From NCBI GenBank assembly GCA_964620045.1, contig CAZUJL010000004.1, positions 124,001-188,000 of the forward strand: a stretch of DNA of 64,000 nt, written 5' to 3'. Source of the DNA: VFKU01 sp964620045. Lineage in GTDB: Bacteria; Hydrogenedentota; Hydrogenedentia; Hydrogenedentales; GCA-2746185. Positions 55,054 to 63,766 of the stretch are shown here, piece by piece (position 1 is the stretch's first letter; each line of letters begins with the position of its first letter). Below the pieces are notes generated by a model, which searched no databases, had not been told where the DNA came from, and worked only from the letters and a program-made list of their open reading frames with translations. Both the position numbers and the translations under genes were made by a program.

Positions 55054-57438
55054 CTACTTCTTGAGCAGCCAGATCTCCGACAAGTGCGACTGCTGCCGCC
55101 AATTCAAATGGTTCTCGTCGGTCGGCCGGTCCCACGTAATCACCAGTTTCCGATCGGCCATATACTTCGGATCCACCGGGAACTCTTTGAATTCGCCACG
55201 CTCCTTGCCGTCCAGCGTCGGCATCACGCGTTCTCCGTCGATGCGCAACAACGCCTGCCCATACCCCGTCGTGCGCACGGTGTAGCTGGCCGACGGATCG
55301 ATCCCCTCGTACACCACACCCAGCGGCCAGTTCATGCTCGATTGCCACGACAACCGCGCGCGGCTCTTGCCGTTGTCCCACCACCACAGCGTCGGCTCCG
55401 GGTGCGCCTCCTCGCCCGGCTCGGTCACCGTTTCCTCCGCGCGCTTCACGTGCGGCGACTTTCCCGGATGCCCCACGTCGTCGTAATAGCTGCCCGGTCC
55501 CGGATTTTCCCACGTCGCGATCGCTTGCAACCGTGCGCGCTTCTCATCATCGGTCGGCAGCGCGGCGATCTTCGTGAACTCATCCTCCAGCCACCAACGG
55601 TTGTTCAGCGGGTAATCGACAAAATCCAGAATCGCGCCGCGCTCCGCCCCGCTCGCGTGGTATTTCTCCACGCTTGTCTGCAAATCGATCGACTGAAACA
55701 GCGCCTCGCACAGTTCCACAATCCGCGCACGCAATTCGGGCGCGGTCGGTTCCGTATCGACACCCGCGAGTATCTGAAGCGTCATCGTCATCGCCTTCTG
55801 CGGCTGCTGAATGCCCAACAACAACGTTTCATTCGCTTCCTGTTCAAGCTTGGTCTCGCGAATCAGCCGCTGGCGTACATACGCATCGTAATACGCACGC
55901 ACCAGACACATCTGCCAGCGCCAGTTGCCTTTCAACTCCGGTGCGCGCGCCTCCAGCGCCTTCCACGCGCCCAGCGTCGCTTCGACGCCGCCATTCTCCG
56001 CCAGCGGCCCGCGCCAGTTGCGCTCCAGCGCGAAAATCCCGTCGGCCGCGTCCTCCGCGACATTCGATGCGAAAAACACGCGCGCATACTCCACCAGCAT
56101 CTGGCGCAGATCATAGTCCGGGTCCCAACTCAGCGCGCTCCACACCGCCTTGTTCACATCGTCGTGCACGCCATCCGAATACGAAATGAACCCGTCGCTA
56201 TACGGCGCGAACCAGTTGTGAATCGTGCGGTACTGCGCCGGTCGCGGATTGATCGCCTCGCGCCCCAGCGTCAGCGCCAGCGCCGGGTCCCACCACGGCA
56301 CAGGGTACTGGCAAATCTTGTTGTGCGTGATGTCGGGATACAACCGAAGCTGATACTGCTTCGGCAACCACAGCCGCGTCTCCGGCGTCGGCGGCGAAGA
56401 CGGCCCCACGACCAGCCCGCCCAGCCACGTCGGTAATTTTTCCTGCACGTACCGCACAATCACTTCAACCTGCGACTTGTCGAATCCCTGCATCGACAGC
56501 CAGATCTTCGCCTTGGGATGCGTCGACGCAAGCAGCTTCGCGACGTCCTCCAAAAACGGAATCACAAGCGCCGCCTCGTTGTCCCCGGGATCGCCGCCGG
56601 GAAAAAACACGCCCGTCAATTCTGGGCAGTCTTCGTACAACTGCTTGTGCTTCTCGAGTTCCTCCGCGCGCAGCTTCTCGTCCTTCAGATCGAAATCCGC
56701 CGGTGTCCACACCCAGTAGTCCAAGCCGTACTTCGCGCAAATCTCGCTCATGGATGTATTCATCGTGCGACGGTCGACTTTCCCGAGCACAATCTTGTCG
56801 CTGTCCTGAAACGGAATGTTCTCAATGCTGTTGACGCCGAAGAACGCCAACTCGCGGATGTACTGCTCCATCTCCGCCACCGTCCACGCATCCCATGAAT
56901 TCGCCCGCGCGCGAAATCCAATCTGGTGTCCGCGAATGGGATAGGCGGGAGAAGTTGCCGTATAGAAGTTTTTCGGGATCGCCACAGAGCCGGGCTTAAT
57001 CCTCAGTTCCCGTAACAGACGTCCGCAGCCAAACAGGACGCCGCGGGCATCCTTACCACCAACGATCACGTCGTATAGCATTCCATTCGAACCACCGCCT
57101 GCAATAATTCCATACCCCTCAGCACGCAATTGATCGCGAAAGACAACAAACACCTGGGGATCTGTTTCCGCTTTGTCACCGATCCATCCGGCACGGCCAA
57201 TGCGAATGGCTATCGGGGCGTCATGTTTCTCGCTGCGCCGGACGATGGACCAGCGGATGCCACTCCGCTTTGCGACTTCCTCGACCAACATATTGATCGC
57301 CGTCTCTTCCTGCGCACTTAGGCTATCGGGACGCACCACTACGGCATCGCGCAGTTCGAGCATGCCCTCTTCGGCGATCGCCGAGGCCGACAGGCCCATC
57401 AGCAAAGTGAAAACAGCCGCACGCTTACACCACAACAT
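55054..57438 (-). CDS. Large exported glycosidase-like protein (alpha-glucuronidase/GH20-like layout)
   Basis: A 794-residue exported protein with a signal peptide (AAVFTLLMGLSASAIAE). An N-terminal alpha/beta domain (NMLVEEVAKRSGIRWSIV and following) precedes a TIM-barrel-like core with YPIRGHQIGFRARANSWDAW, ELAFFGVNSIENIPF, YGLDYWVWTPADFDL and GVFFPGGDPGDNEAAL, then a helical region and a C-terminal beta-sandwich (TVRTTGYGQALLRIDGERV). The layout is that of GH67- or GH20-like enzymes, but I cannot identify the catalytic pair. The ATG at 57438 has GGAGG 5 nt upstream and overlaps the aldolase gene by 14 nt. Last gene of a five-gene operon. Confidence 0.75.
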   Translation of the reverse strand: MLWCKRAAVFTLLMGLSASAIAEEGMLELRDAVVVRPDSLSAQEETAINMLVEEVAKRSGIRWSIVRRSEKHDAPIAIRIGRAGWIGDKAETDPQVFVVFRDQLRAEGYGIIAGGGSNGMLYDVIVGGKDARGVLFGCGRLLRELRIKPGSVAIPKNFYTATSPAYPIRGHQIGFRARANSWDAWTVAEMEQYIRELAFFGVNSIENIPFQDSDKIVLGKVDRRTMNTSMSEICAKYGLDYWVWTPADFDLKDEKLRAEELEKHKQLYEDCPELTGVFFPGGDPGDNEAALVIPFLEDVAKLLASTHPKAKIWLSMQGFDKSQVEVIVRYVQEKLPTWLGGLVVGPSSPPTPETRLWLPKQYQLRLYPDITHNKICQYPVPWWDPALALTLGREAINPRPAQYRTIHNWFAPYSDGFISYSDGVHDDVNKAVWSALSWDPDYDLRQMLVEYARVFFASNVAEDAADGIFALERNWRGPLAENGGVEATLGAWKALEARAPELKGNWRWQMCLVRAYYDAYVRQRLIRETKLEQEANETLLLGIQQPQKAMTMTLQILAGVDTEPTAPELRARIVELCEALFQSIDLQTSVEKYHASGAERGAILDFVDYPLNNRWWLEDEFTKIAALPTDDEKRARLQAIATWENPGPGSYYDDVGHPGKSPHVKRAEETVTEPGEEAHPEPTLWWWDNGKSRARLSWQSSMNWPLGVVYEGIDPSASYTVRTTGYGQALLRIDGERVMPTLDGKERGEFKEFPVDPKYMADRKLVITWDRPTDENHLNWRQQSHLSEIWLLKK

Positions 57439-58249
57439 GATCGCCTCCAACATCTTTCTGCGTACTAACCTGATCCCCAAACTTCGATCGGAACGTCCCA
57501 ATCTCCCGCTGCAACGCGTCCCGCACCAAGAACAAATCCGTGCTGTGCACGATAAAGTTCGCGCCCATCTTCGCCCACTCCATCGCGACGTCCAACCCAA
57601 ACGAGAAGTGATACCCCACGCCCACCCCCGCCGCGCGGCTCTTCTCGATGATCGTCTTCATCGCCGCCGTGAATTTCGGGTGCGTGTACTGCTCCGGCAC
57701 AGCAAGACTGATCGACAGATCGTGCGGCCCGACCAGAATGGCATCCACCTCCGGCACGCGCAGGATCTCGTCCAGCTTTTCCATCGCCGGAATGCTCTCG
57801 ACATTCACCACGCACAGGTTGTTCGCGTTGTAGTTATCCAAATACGCGCGCAGTTCCGGCTCCAGCGACTTCGGCTCGCGCAGCGCCCGCTCCAGCCGTG
57901 CCCCCTTCAGCGGCCGATACTTCACCGCCCCGCGCAGCGCGTGCACTTCGTCGAGCGTTTCCATGTACGGCGCCACCACCCCCGCCGCTCCGCCATCCAG
58001 CGCCATGCACGCCGCATGCGCGTCCGGCTTCGGAATCCGCACCACCGGCGGCAGCCCCAGCGCCCCATACGCGCGGCACATCCACGACAACTCCGCGCGA
58101 TCGATCGGAATGTGCTCCGTGTCAATGAACACAAAATCCAGCCCGCACGACGCAATCATCGGCGCCCACGACGCCGACGGCGACACAATGCACGTGCCGT
58201 ACACCCGCTTCCCCGCGCGCAGCGCCTCTCGTAACTGTTTCCCGGTCAT
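57425..58249 (-). CDS. HpcH/HpaI (2-keto-3-deoxy acid) aldolase family protein
   Basis: A 274-residue cytoplasmic metal-dependent class II aldolase. It shows CIVSPSASWAPMIASCGLDF, FIDTEHIPID (the D-x-E-H entry motif), VVRIPKPDAH, the metal ligand Glu in VVNVESIPAMEKLDEIL and the metal Asp in DAILVGPHDLSIS. The family splits 2-keto-3-deoxy sugar acids or dicarboxylates into pyruvate and an aldehyde. The ATG at 58249 overlaps the upstream oxidoreductase stop by 4 nt (ATGA) and the gene overlaps the next by 14 nt. It is the only clearly cytoplasmic enzyme of this operon. Confidence 0.9.
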   Translation of the reverse strand: MTGKQLREALRAGKRVYGTCIVSPSASWAPMIASCGLDFVFIDTEHIPIDRAELSWMCRAYGALGLPPVVRIPKPDAHAACMALDGGAAGVVAPYMETLDEVHALRGAVKYRPLKGARLERALREPKSLEPELRAYLDNYNANNLCVVNVESIPAMEKLDEILRVPEVDAILVGPHDLSISLAVPEQYTHPKFTAAMKTIIEKSRAAGVGVGYHFSFGLDVAMEWAKMGANFIVHSTDLFLVRDALQREIGTFRSKFGDQVSTQKDVGGDHVVV

Positions 58250-59433
58250 GACCACCGCTTCAACGGATGGTCGCGTTTCACCAGCGGCAACGCGACTCGC
58301 CCACCGGCCACCACAGCCTCGAATGCCGCCTGGCACATCTGGTGCGCGTCGCGGCCCGCCTCAAGTCCCGTAAACGGCGCGTGGTTTTTTTCGATGCTAT
58401 CGATTAGATCGTCCACGATCAGTTTGTAGTGCCCAACGGGGCTCTCGCCAACATCCACGGTCGGCTCGTCGGGAATCGAACTCCAGATCGACGTGGTGTT
58501 GTCTTCCGTCCACGCGCCGGTGGCAAACAAACGTACCTGCGGAATCGGCGTCATGCGGATCGTCGCAATCCCCTTCGTGCCGTATATATCAAGCCCCCAC
58601 CGCCCGCCGCCGCCATCGGCACCCTTCACCGACGAGAAAAATCCGCGCACGCCATTCGCAAACGCATAGCGCGCGTGCACCGTATCGCCCACCACCGGCC
58701 CGAGCGGCTCGCTCGCCTCGCGCACATCCGCCGGACCCACCGCGCGGTCATCCATCAGAATCTCAGCCTCGCACCATTCCGCCGCACCCGCGAAATACTG
58801 CATCAAATCGAACACATGCACGCCGAGCACAATCAGATCTTCGCCGCCGGACCGCGCATCTTCTTTTCCGCGCCCGCGCATCTCCAGCACGCGCCCGATC
58901 AAACCTTCCTCCACAATCTTCTTGTGCAAATGCCGCACCACGGGCGACGCGCGAAAGTTGAACGCGATTTCCCACTTCAAATTCTTCGCCGCCATCGCCG
59001 CGATGACCTCGTCTGCCTCGACAAGATCCACAGACAGCGGTTTCTCGATAATCCCGTGCGCGCCAACATCCGCGCAGGCCAGCAAGTATTCCTTGTGGTT
59101 CACCGTCCACCGCGGCCCAATCACCACCAGCTCCGGCTTCTCCGTCGCCAGCATCTCGCGATAATCCGCATACGTCCGCTGCGCGTTCGCCTCCTGCTTG
59201 TAATACTCCCGCGCCTGCTCATGCGGATCGGCCAGCGCCACCACGTCGACATCGTCGCGCAGCGCCCACAGCCGGTGCAGGTTGTGCCCATACCCGCCGT
59301 GGTCCGTATCGCCAATCACGCACGCACGATATCGCTTCGGCGCCGCATCGTCCGCGCGCGCCACACCCGCGCTGAGCGCCGCCGCGCCCATGGCCGTCAA
59401 AAAAGTGCGACGGTTCAGCTCACTGGTTGCCAT
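58246..59433 (-). CDS. Tat-exported Gfo/Idh/MocA oxidoreductase
   Basis: A 395-residue oxidoreductase with a twin-arginine signal (ELNRRTFLTAMGAAALSAGV). The Rossmann domain holds RACVIGDTDHGGYGHNLHRL, VVALADPHEQA and the catalytic E-K-P in HGIIEKPLSVDL. The sheet domain has GGEDLIVLGVHVFDLMQYFA. It resembles exported glycoside oxidoreductases of the PVC group. It overlaps the DUF6807 gene by 14 nt and the aldolase gene by 4 nt, so its product is made with theirs. Confidence 0.92.
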   Translation of the reverse strand: MATSELNRRTFLTAMGAAALSAGVARADDAAPKRYRACVIGDTDHGGYGHNLHRLWALRDDVDVVALADPHEQAREYYKQEANAQRTYADYREMLATEKPELVVIGPRWTVNHKEYLLACADVGAHGIIEKPLSVDLVEADEVIAAMAAKNLKWEIAFNFRASPVVRHLHKKIVEEGLIGRVLEMRGRGKEDARSGGEDLIVLGVHVFDLMQYFAGAAEWCEAEILMDDRAVGPADVREASEPLGPVVGDTVHARYAFANGVRGFFSSVKGADGGGGRWGLDIYGTKGIATIRMTPIPQVRLFATGAWTEDNTTSIWSSIPDEPTVDVGESPVGHYKLIVDDLIDSIEKNHAPFTGLEAGRDAHQMCQAAFEAVVAGGRVALPLVKRDHPLKRWS

Positions 59434-60370
59434 GCGCTGTGTTCTCCGCCGGCCAGTTTACCAAGTCCAGATACTCCGCATAGGCCGCCGCCGCATCGGG
59501 CGCGGCCCCGCCGTGACTATATATATGCACGCCGTAGCGCAAGCGGAAAGCCTCATCCGGTTTCACCTCAACACGGCTCGGCTCGCCATTCGTAAACGCC
59601 TTCCGCCCAAACGGATTCACGGCGATGAATCCATAGTCGCGCGCATGAAACCACGACGGCCGAAAGTTGCCCGGATGCGGCATCACCACCACACCGACAT
59701 GGTTCCCGTCGATGGTGCCGCCATAGTCCGCCCACAACGCCGTCTTCCCCCAGCACCCCGCCTCGTTCCGCTGCCCGGCGCTGTTGAAAATATCGCCACC
59801 GTTCTTCACCGCCAGCGGCGTCGCCACGCGCACGCCCAAGCCCATTTCTTCCTGATCGCCAAAGTAAAACGGCTTCTCTCCGGCGGTGAACGTCGAATCC
59901 AGCAGCAAATAAATTCCACCGTCGCGCGCCACGATCGTTACAGTCTGCTTCTCGTCGCAAATGACCGTTTCGCCATCGACGTATCGATTGTGCACGACGA
60001 ACGATCCAGCCTCGGCATTTTCCTCAAGGCCCACCTGTTCCACGCGCGCCTTGTTCCGCCAGAAATCCGCACCACCCAGATCGCCAAACGCGATCCAGAT
60101 TCCCGGATGCATCGTGTCGTGGTCGGTCGCGTCGATACCTTCGCGCGGCGGATGGTGCCGAGTCACCAGCGTACCGTCCAGCGCATGCACATCGGTGAAA
60201 TACGGCCGCAGGATCTTCTCGTCGCGAAACACATACCGTGCGAATGGCCGGTCTCCGACGAAAATGCGCACGTCGTCGGCGCCACGCTCGAAACGCACCG
60301 GCTCGTCCGCGACACAAACGCCCGCGGCCAGACACAACGCGATCGCCACGATCATCCGCACGCGCCTCAC
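59420..60370 (-). CDS. DUF6807 (former PmoA-family) exported protein
   Basis: A 316-residue exported protein with a signal peptide (MIVAIALCLAAGVCVADE). Family blocks are FARYVFRDEKILRPYFTDVH, TRHHPPREGID, HDTMHPGIWIAFGDLGGADF, YLLLDSTFTAGEKPFYFGDQ, EEMGLGVRVATPL and GNHVGVVVMPHPGNFRPSWF. I know this as DUF6807, previously mislabelled as methane oxygenase PmoA; its activity is unknown and it usually sits beside Gfo/Idh oxidoreductases. The start is GTG at 60370, overlapping the upstream stop by 4 nt (GTGA); ATG 60355 is the alternative. Confidence 0.85.
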   Translation of the reverse strand: MRRVRMIVAIALCLAAGVCVADEPVRFERGADDVRIFVGDRPFARYVFRDEKILRPYFTDVHALDGTLVTRHHPPREGIDATDHDTMHPGIWIAFGDLGGADFWRNKARVEQVGLEENAEAGSFVVHNRYVDGETVICDEKQTVTIVARDGGIYLLLDSTFTAGEKPFYFGDQEEMGLGVRVATPLAVKNGGDIFNSAGQRNEAGCWGKTALWADYGGTIDGNHVGVVVMPHPGNFRPSWFHARDYGFIAVNPFGRKAFTNGEPSRVEVKPDEAFRLRYGVHIYSHGGAAPDAAAAYAEYLDLVNWPAENTAHGNQ

Positions 60371-61638
60371 ACCTGCGGCAGTTCGTAGCCGCGGCGATAT
60401 TCACGGCCCAGCATTTTCGTCGCCTCGCGATCGCCCGCGCACTTCACCTCGCCCGCATCAAACTCCAGCGGGCGCCCCACGCGCGTGGCCACATTGCCCA
60501 GATGACACAACGCCGCCGAGATCGCGCCCTCCGAGATCGGCGCATTCAACTTGGAAGGATCGTTCGCCGCCACGGCATTGATGAAATTCTGCATGTGCTT
60601 GCCCGTGTCCGCGCCGTCACCCAGCTTCTTCGGCCGCTCGCCCTTCAGCGTCACGATGCAGCCCTCACGCCCAATATCCAGCCGGCCGTTGTCGCCATAA
60701 AACACATTGCCGTTCTCGTGACCTTCCAGCGGGTAATCGGTCCACAGGCGCATCTCGTAAATCAGATAGCAGCCGTCATACTCGTACGTCACCATCTGCG
60801 TGTCCGGCGTCTCGTGGTCGTCGTCGTAAAAAAGCTGACCGCCCGCCGCCACCACGCGCTTCGGATACGTCACTCCCAGCCCCCATCGCGCGACATCAAT
60901 CTGGTGCACGCCGTCGTTCGCGATGTCCCCGCAGCCGTAGTCCCAGAACCAATGCCAGTTGTAGTGCCAGCGGTTCTCCGTAAACGGACGCAACGGCGCC
61001 GGCCCGGTCCACACGTCGTAGTTCACACCCGCCGGCGGTGTCGACTCCGGCGCGCGCCCGATGCGGTCGCGGTACTGGTGGTTGATCGCCTTCGCCGCGC
61101 GCACCGTGCCGAGTTTCCCCGAGCGCAGATACTCCACCGCCGCCTGAATGCCCTCGCTGCTGCGGCTCTGCGTGCCATGCTGCACACACTTGCCCGTCTT
61201 CTGCGCCGCCGCCACCAACGCGAAGCCCTCGCGCACATTGTGGCTGCACGGCTTCTCCACATACACGTGCTTGCCCGCCTTCAGCGCATGCAGCGCCACC
61301 GGCGTGTGCCAGTGATCGCACGTCGCAATGCTCACGCTCTCGATGCTCGCGTCCGCGAGAATCTCGTGGAAGTCCGTCGTCAGCTTCACGTCCTTCGCCT
61401 TCTTCACGCGCCCGCGCGCCTCCTCCAGCCGCTTCGGGTCCACGTCGCACAGGCCCACCACCTCGCAGTTGTCCAACCCATCGAACAACTTCGCATGGTT
61501 CTGCCCCTGCCCGCCCGTCCCAATCACCGCATGCCGCACCCTCTTCTCCGCTCCCTGCGCGCTCCCCGCGCCTAAGGCTGCTGCCGCGCCAAGCGCGGCC
61601 GTCGTGTGAATGAATTCCCGGCGATCCAAGGTGTACAT
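60367..61638 (-). CDS. Tat-exported Gfo/Idh/MocA oxidoreductase, first gene of operon
   Basis: A 423-residue oxidoreductase with a twin-arginine-like signal (TLDRREFIHTTAALGAAAAL). It has RHAVIGTGGQGQNHAKLFDG, VVGLCDVDPKRLEEA, HWHTPVALHALKAGKHVYVE leading into the E-K-P motif, and the exported-type sheet domain with NWHWFWDYGCGDIANDGVHQ. It belongs to a different subgroup from the other Gfo/Idh proteins here, being longer with a WNWHW-type insert. The next gene overlaps by 4 nt. It heads the five-gene minus operon, divergent from aguB with 137 bp between starts; I see no operator resembling the LacI or TetR sites in that gap. Confidence 0.92.
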   Translation of the reverse strand: MYTLDRREFIHTTAALGAAAALGAGSAQGAEKRVRHAVIGTGGQGQNHAKLFDGLDNCEVVGLCDVDPKRLEEARGRVKKAKDVKLTTDFHEILADASIESVSIATCDHWHTPVALHALKAGKHVYVEKPCSHNVREGFALVAAAQKTGKCVQHGTQSRSSEGIQAAVEYLRSGKLGTVRAAKAINHQYRDRIGRAPESTPPAGVNYDVWTGPAPLRPFTENRWHYNWHWFWDYGCGDIANDGVHQIDVARWGLGVTYPKRVVAAGGQLFYDDDHETPDTQMVTYEYDGCYLIYEMRLWTDYPLEGHENGNVFYGDNGRLDIGREGCIVTLKGERPKKLGDGADTGKHMQNFINAVAANDPSKLNAPISEGAISAALCHLGNVATRVGRPLEFDAGEVKCAGDREATKMLGREYRRGYELPQV

Positions 61639-61775
61639 AAGTCTGCGCCTCCGTGTAAGCGGGTTTGCTCCATCTTCTGCGATGCGCCGCGGCGAATCAA
61701 CCGGAAAATTCTCGCGGCCATTGCGGATTTTTGCTACGATCCGCCTCCGTTTCGCGGCGCATGGGAGAAAGAAAC

Positions 61776-62660
61776 GTGCCCCAAAATTTCGTCATCGGCC
61801 TCGTGCAGATTCAAATCAGCGCGAATCCGCAGGACAACACGAAGAAAGCCATCGACTGGCTCGAAAAAGCGGCCAAGGCCGGGGCGCAGGTCGTCTGCCT
61901 GCCCGAGCTATACCGCAGCCAGTACTTCTGCCAGAAGGAAGACGCCGCGCTCTTCGATCTCGCCGAGTCTCTCGACAGCGAAAGCGTCCGCGCGGTTCAG
62001 GCCGCCGCCGCGAAACTGAAGATCGCCGTCGTCGTGCCGGTGTTCGAGCGCCGCGCCGCAGGCGTGTACCACAACAGCGCCGTCATCGTGGATGCCGACG
62101 GAAAATCGCTTGGCACTTACCGCAAGATGCACATCCCCGACGACCCGGCGTATTACGAGAAGTACTACTTCGCGCCCGGCGACCTCGGCTTCAAGGCCTT
62201 CGACACGCAGTACGGCCGCGTCGGCACGCTCATCTGCTGGGACCAGTGGTACCCCGAAGCCGCGCGCCTCACCGCGCTCCGCGGCGCATCGGTGATCTTC
62301 TACCCCACCGCGATCGGCTGGCATCCGCACGAAAAAGCGCAGTACGGGGCGGCGCAACGCGACGCGTGGATGACGGTGCAGCGCGGCCACGCGATCGCGA
62401 ACGGTGTATACGTCGCCGCCGTAAACCGCGTCGGCTTTGAGCGCCCCGTCGCCGAACAGGCCGGCCTCGAATTCTGGGGCACGTCTTTCGTCGCCGATCC
62501 GCAGGGCGTCATCCTCGCGCAGGCCTCCACCGACAAGGAAGAAGTCCTGCTCGCCACGGTCGATCTCGCGCACCTCGAGACGATCCGCCGCAACTGGCCC
62601 TTCCTGCGCGACCGCCGAATCGACGCCTTCGGCGACATCACGCGCCGCTTCATCGACTAA
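61776..62660 (+). CDS. aguB: N-carbamoylputrescine amidase
   Basis: A 294-residue cytoplasmic nitrilase-superfamily enzyme that converts N-carbamoylputrescine to putrescine, CO2 and ammonia. The catalytic triad is Glu 44 (CLPELYRSQYFCQ), Lys 117 (GTYRKMHIPDDPAYYEKYYF region) and Cys 154 (LICWDQWYPEAARL); the whole chain matches AguB/CPA closely. The start is GTG at 61776 with GGGAG 8 nt upstream, which gives the usual family length; an ATG at 61761 contains that ribosome site and is less likely. The aguA gene follows 2 bp after the stop, completing the two-step agmatine-to-putrescine route. Confidence 0.95.
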   Translation: MPQNFVIGLVQIQISANPQDNTKKAIDWLEKAAKAGAQVVCLPELYRSQYFCQKEDAALFDLAESLDSESVRAVQAAAAKLKIAVVVPVFERRAAGVYHNSAVIVDADGKSLGTYRKMHIPDDPAYYEKYYFAPGDLGFKAFDTQYGRVGTLICWDQWYPEAARLTALRGASVIFYPTAIGWHPHEKAQYGAAQRDAWMTVQRGHAIANGVYVAAVNRVGFERPVAEQAGLEFWGTSFVADPQGVILAQASTDKEEVLLATVDLAHLETIRRNWPFLRDRRIDAFGDITRRFID

Positions 62661-62662
62661 CC

Positions 62663-63727
62663 ATGGCCGCGCCGAAAAAGTCAGCCGCCGCGTTCCGCTT
62701 TCCCGCCGAGTGGGAGCCGCACGACGCCACCTTCCTCGCTTGGCCCGTAAATAAAGCCGATTGGCCCGGTAAGTTCGAGCCGATCCCCTGGGTCTTCGCG
62801 GAGATCATCCGCGCGCTCATGCCCGGCGAGCCCGTGCACCTGCTCATCCCATCAGCGGCGGCAAAGAAAAAAATTGTCGAGATGCTCAAGCACGCGAACG
62901 TCGACGTCTCGCGCGTGGTCTTCCTGCCGCTCGCGCTTGACCGCGGCTGGATGCGCGACTGCAGCCCGGCCTTCGTCACGCGCGGCAAGAAGGAACGCGC
63001 CGCCGTACAGTTCGGCTTCAACGCCTGGGCGAAATACGACAACTGGCGCAAGGACGCCAAGGTTCCGCCCTTCCTCACGAAGCACACCAAATCCACCGCC
63101 ATCGCACCGATGCACAAGGGCCGCCGCGTGATCCTCGAAGGCGGCGGCATCGACGGCAACGGCGCCGGCACCATGCTCACCACCGAAGAATGCCTGCTCG
63201 ATCCGAAAGTGCAAGTCCGCAATCCAGGCTTCACGCGCGCGGACTACGAAACCGTCTTCCGCGACTACCTTGGCATTCAGAAAGTAATCTGGCTCGGCAA
63301 AGGCATCGCCGGCGACGACACGCACGGCCACGTGGACGATCTCTGTCGTTTCGTGAACCCGACCACGGTCGTGCTCTGCCGCGAAACGAACAAACGCGAC
63401 GCAAACTATCGCCTGCTCGAGGAAAACCGCGAGCGCCTGCAAGGCGCCACCACGGCCGACGGCAAAAAAATCACCACCGTCCCGCTGCCGATGCCGGCCC
63501 CCGTCGTGTTCGAAGGCATGCGCCTGCCCGCCAGCTACGCGAACTTCTACATCGCCAACGGCCGCGTCATCGTGCCAACCTTCAACGATCCCAACGACCG
63601 CATCGCGCTCGGCGTGCTCACCGAGCTATTCCCCAAGCGTGAAATCATCGGCATCCACGCCGTCGATCTCGTCTGGGGCCTCGGCACACTCCACTGCCTT
63701 ACCCACGAGCTGCCCGCGCGCAGGTGA
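62663..63727 (+). CDS. aguA: Agmatine deiminase
   Basis: A 354-residue cytoplasmic enzyme of the PPAD fold that hydrolyses agmatine to N-carbamoylputrescine and ammonia. Conserved regions are RFPAEWEPHDATFLAWP, RGWMRDCSPAFVT, ILEGGGIDGNGAGTMLTTEE, GDDTHGHVDDLCRFVNP and the catalytic Cys 345 near the C-terminus in GTLHCLTHELPA. Length and all key motifs are intact. It starts 2 bp after aguB. An arginine decarboxylase needed to supply agmatine is not in the window, so agmatine may come from elsewhere in the genome or from outside. Confidence 0.95.
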   Translation: MAAPKKSAAAFRFPAEWEPHDATFLAWPVNKADWPGKFEPIPWVFAEIIRALMPGEPVHLLIPSAAAKKKIVEMLKHANVDVSRVVFLPLALDRGWMRDCSPAFVTRGKKERAAVQFGFNAWAKYDNWRKDAKVPPFLTKHTKSTAIAPMHKGRRVILEGGGIDGNGAGTMLTTEECLLDPKVQVRNPGFTRADYETVFRDYLGIQKVIWLGKGIAGDDTHGHVDDLCRFVNPTTVVLCRETNKRDANYRLLEENRERLQGATTADGKKITTVPLPMPAPVVFEGMRLPASYANFYIANGRVIVPTFNDPNDRIALGVLTELFPKREIIGIHAVDLVWGLGTLHCLTHELPARR

Positions 63728-63766
63728 TATAGTAAGAGTTTCCACATTCAGGCACGGAGGCGGTAC

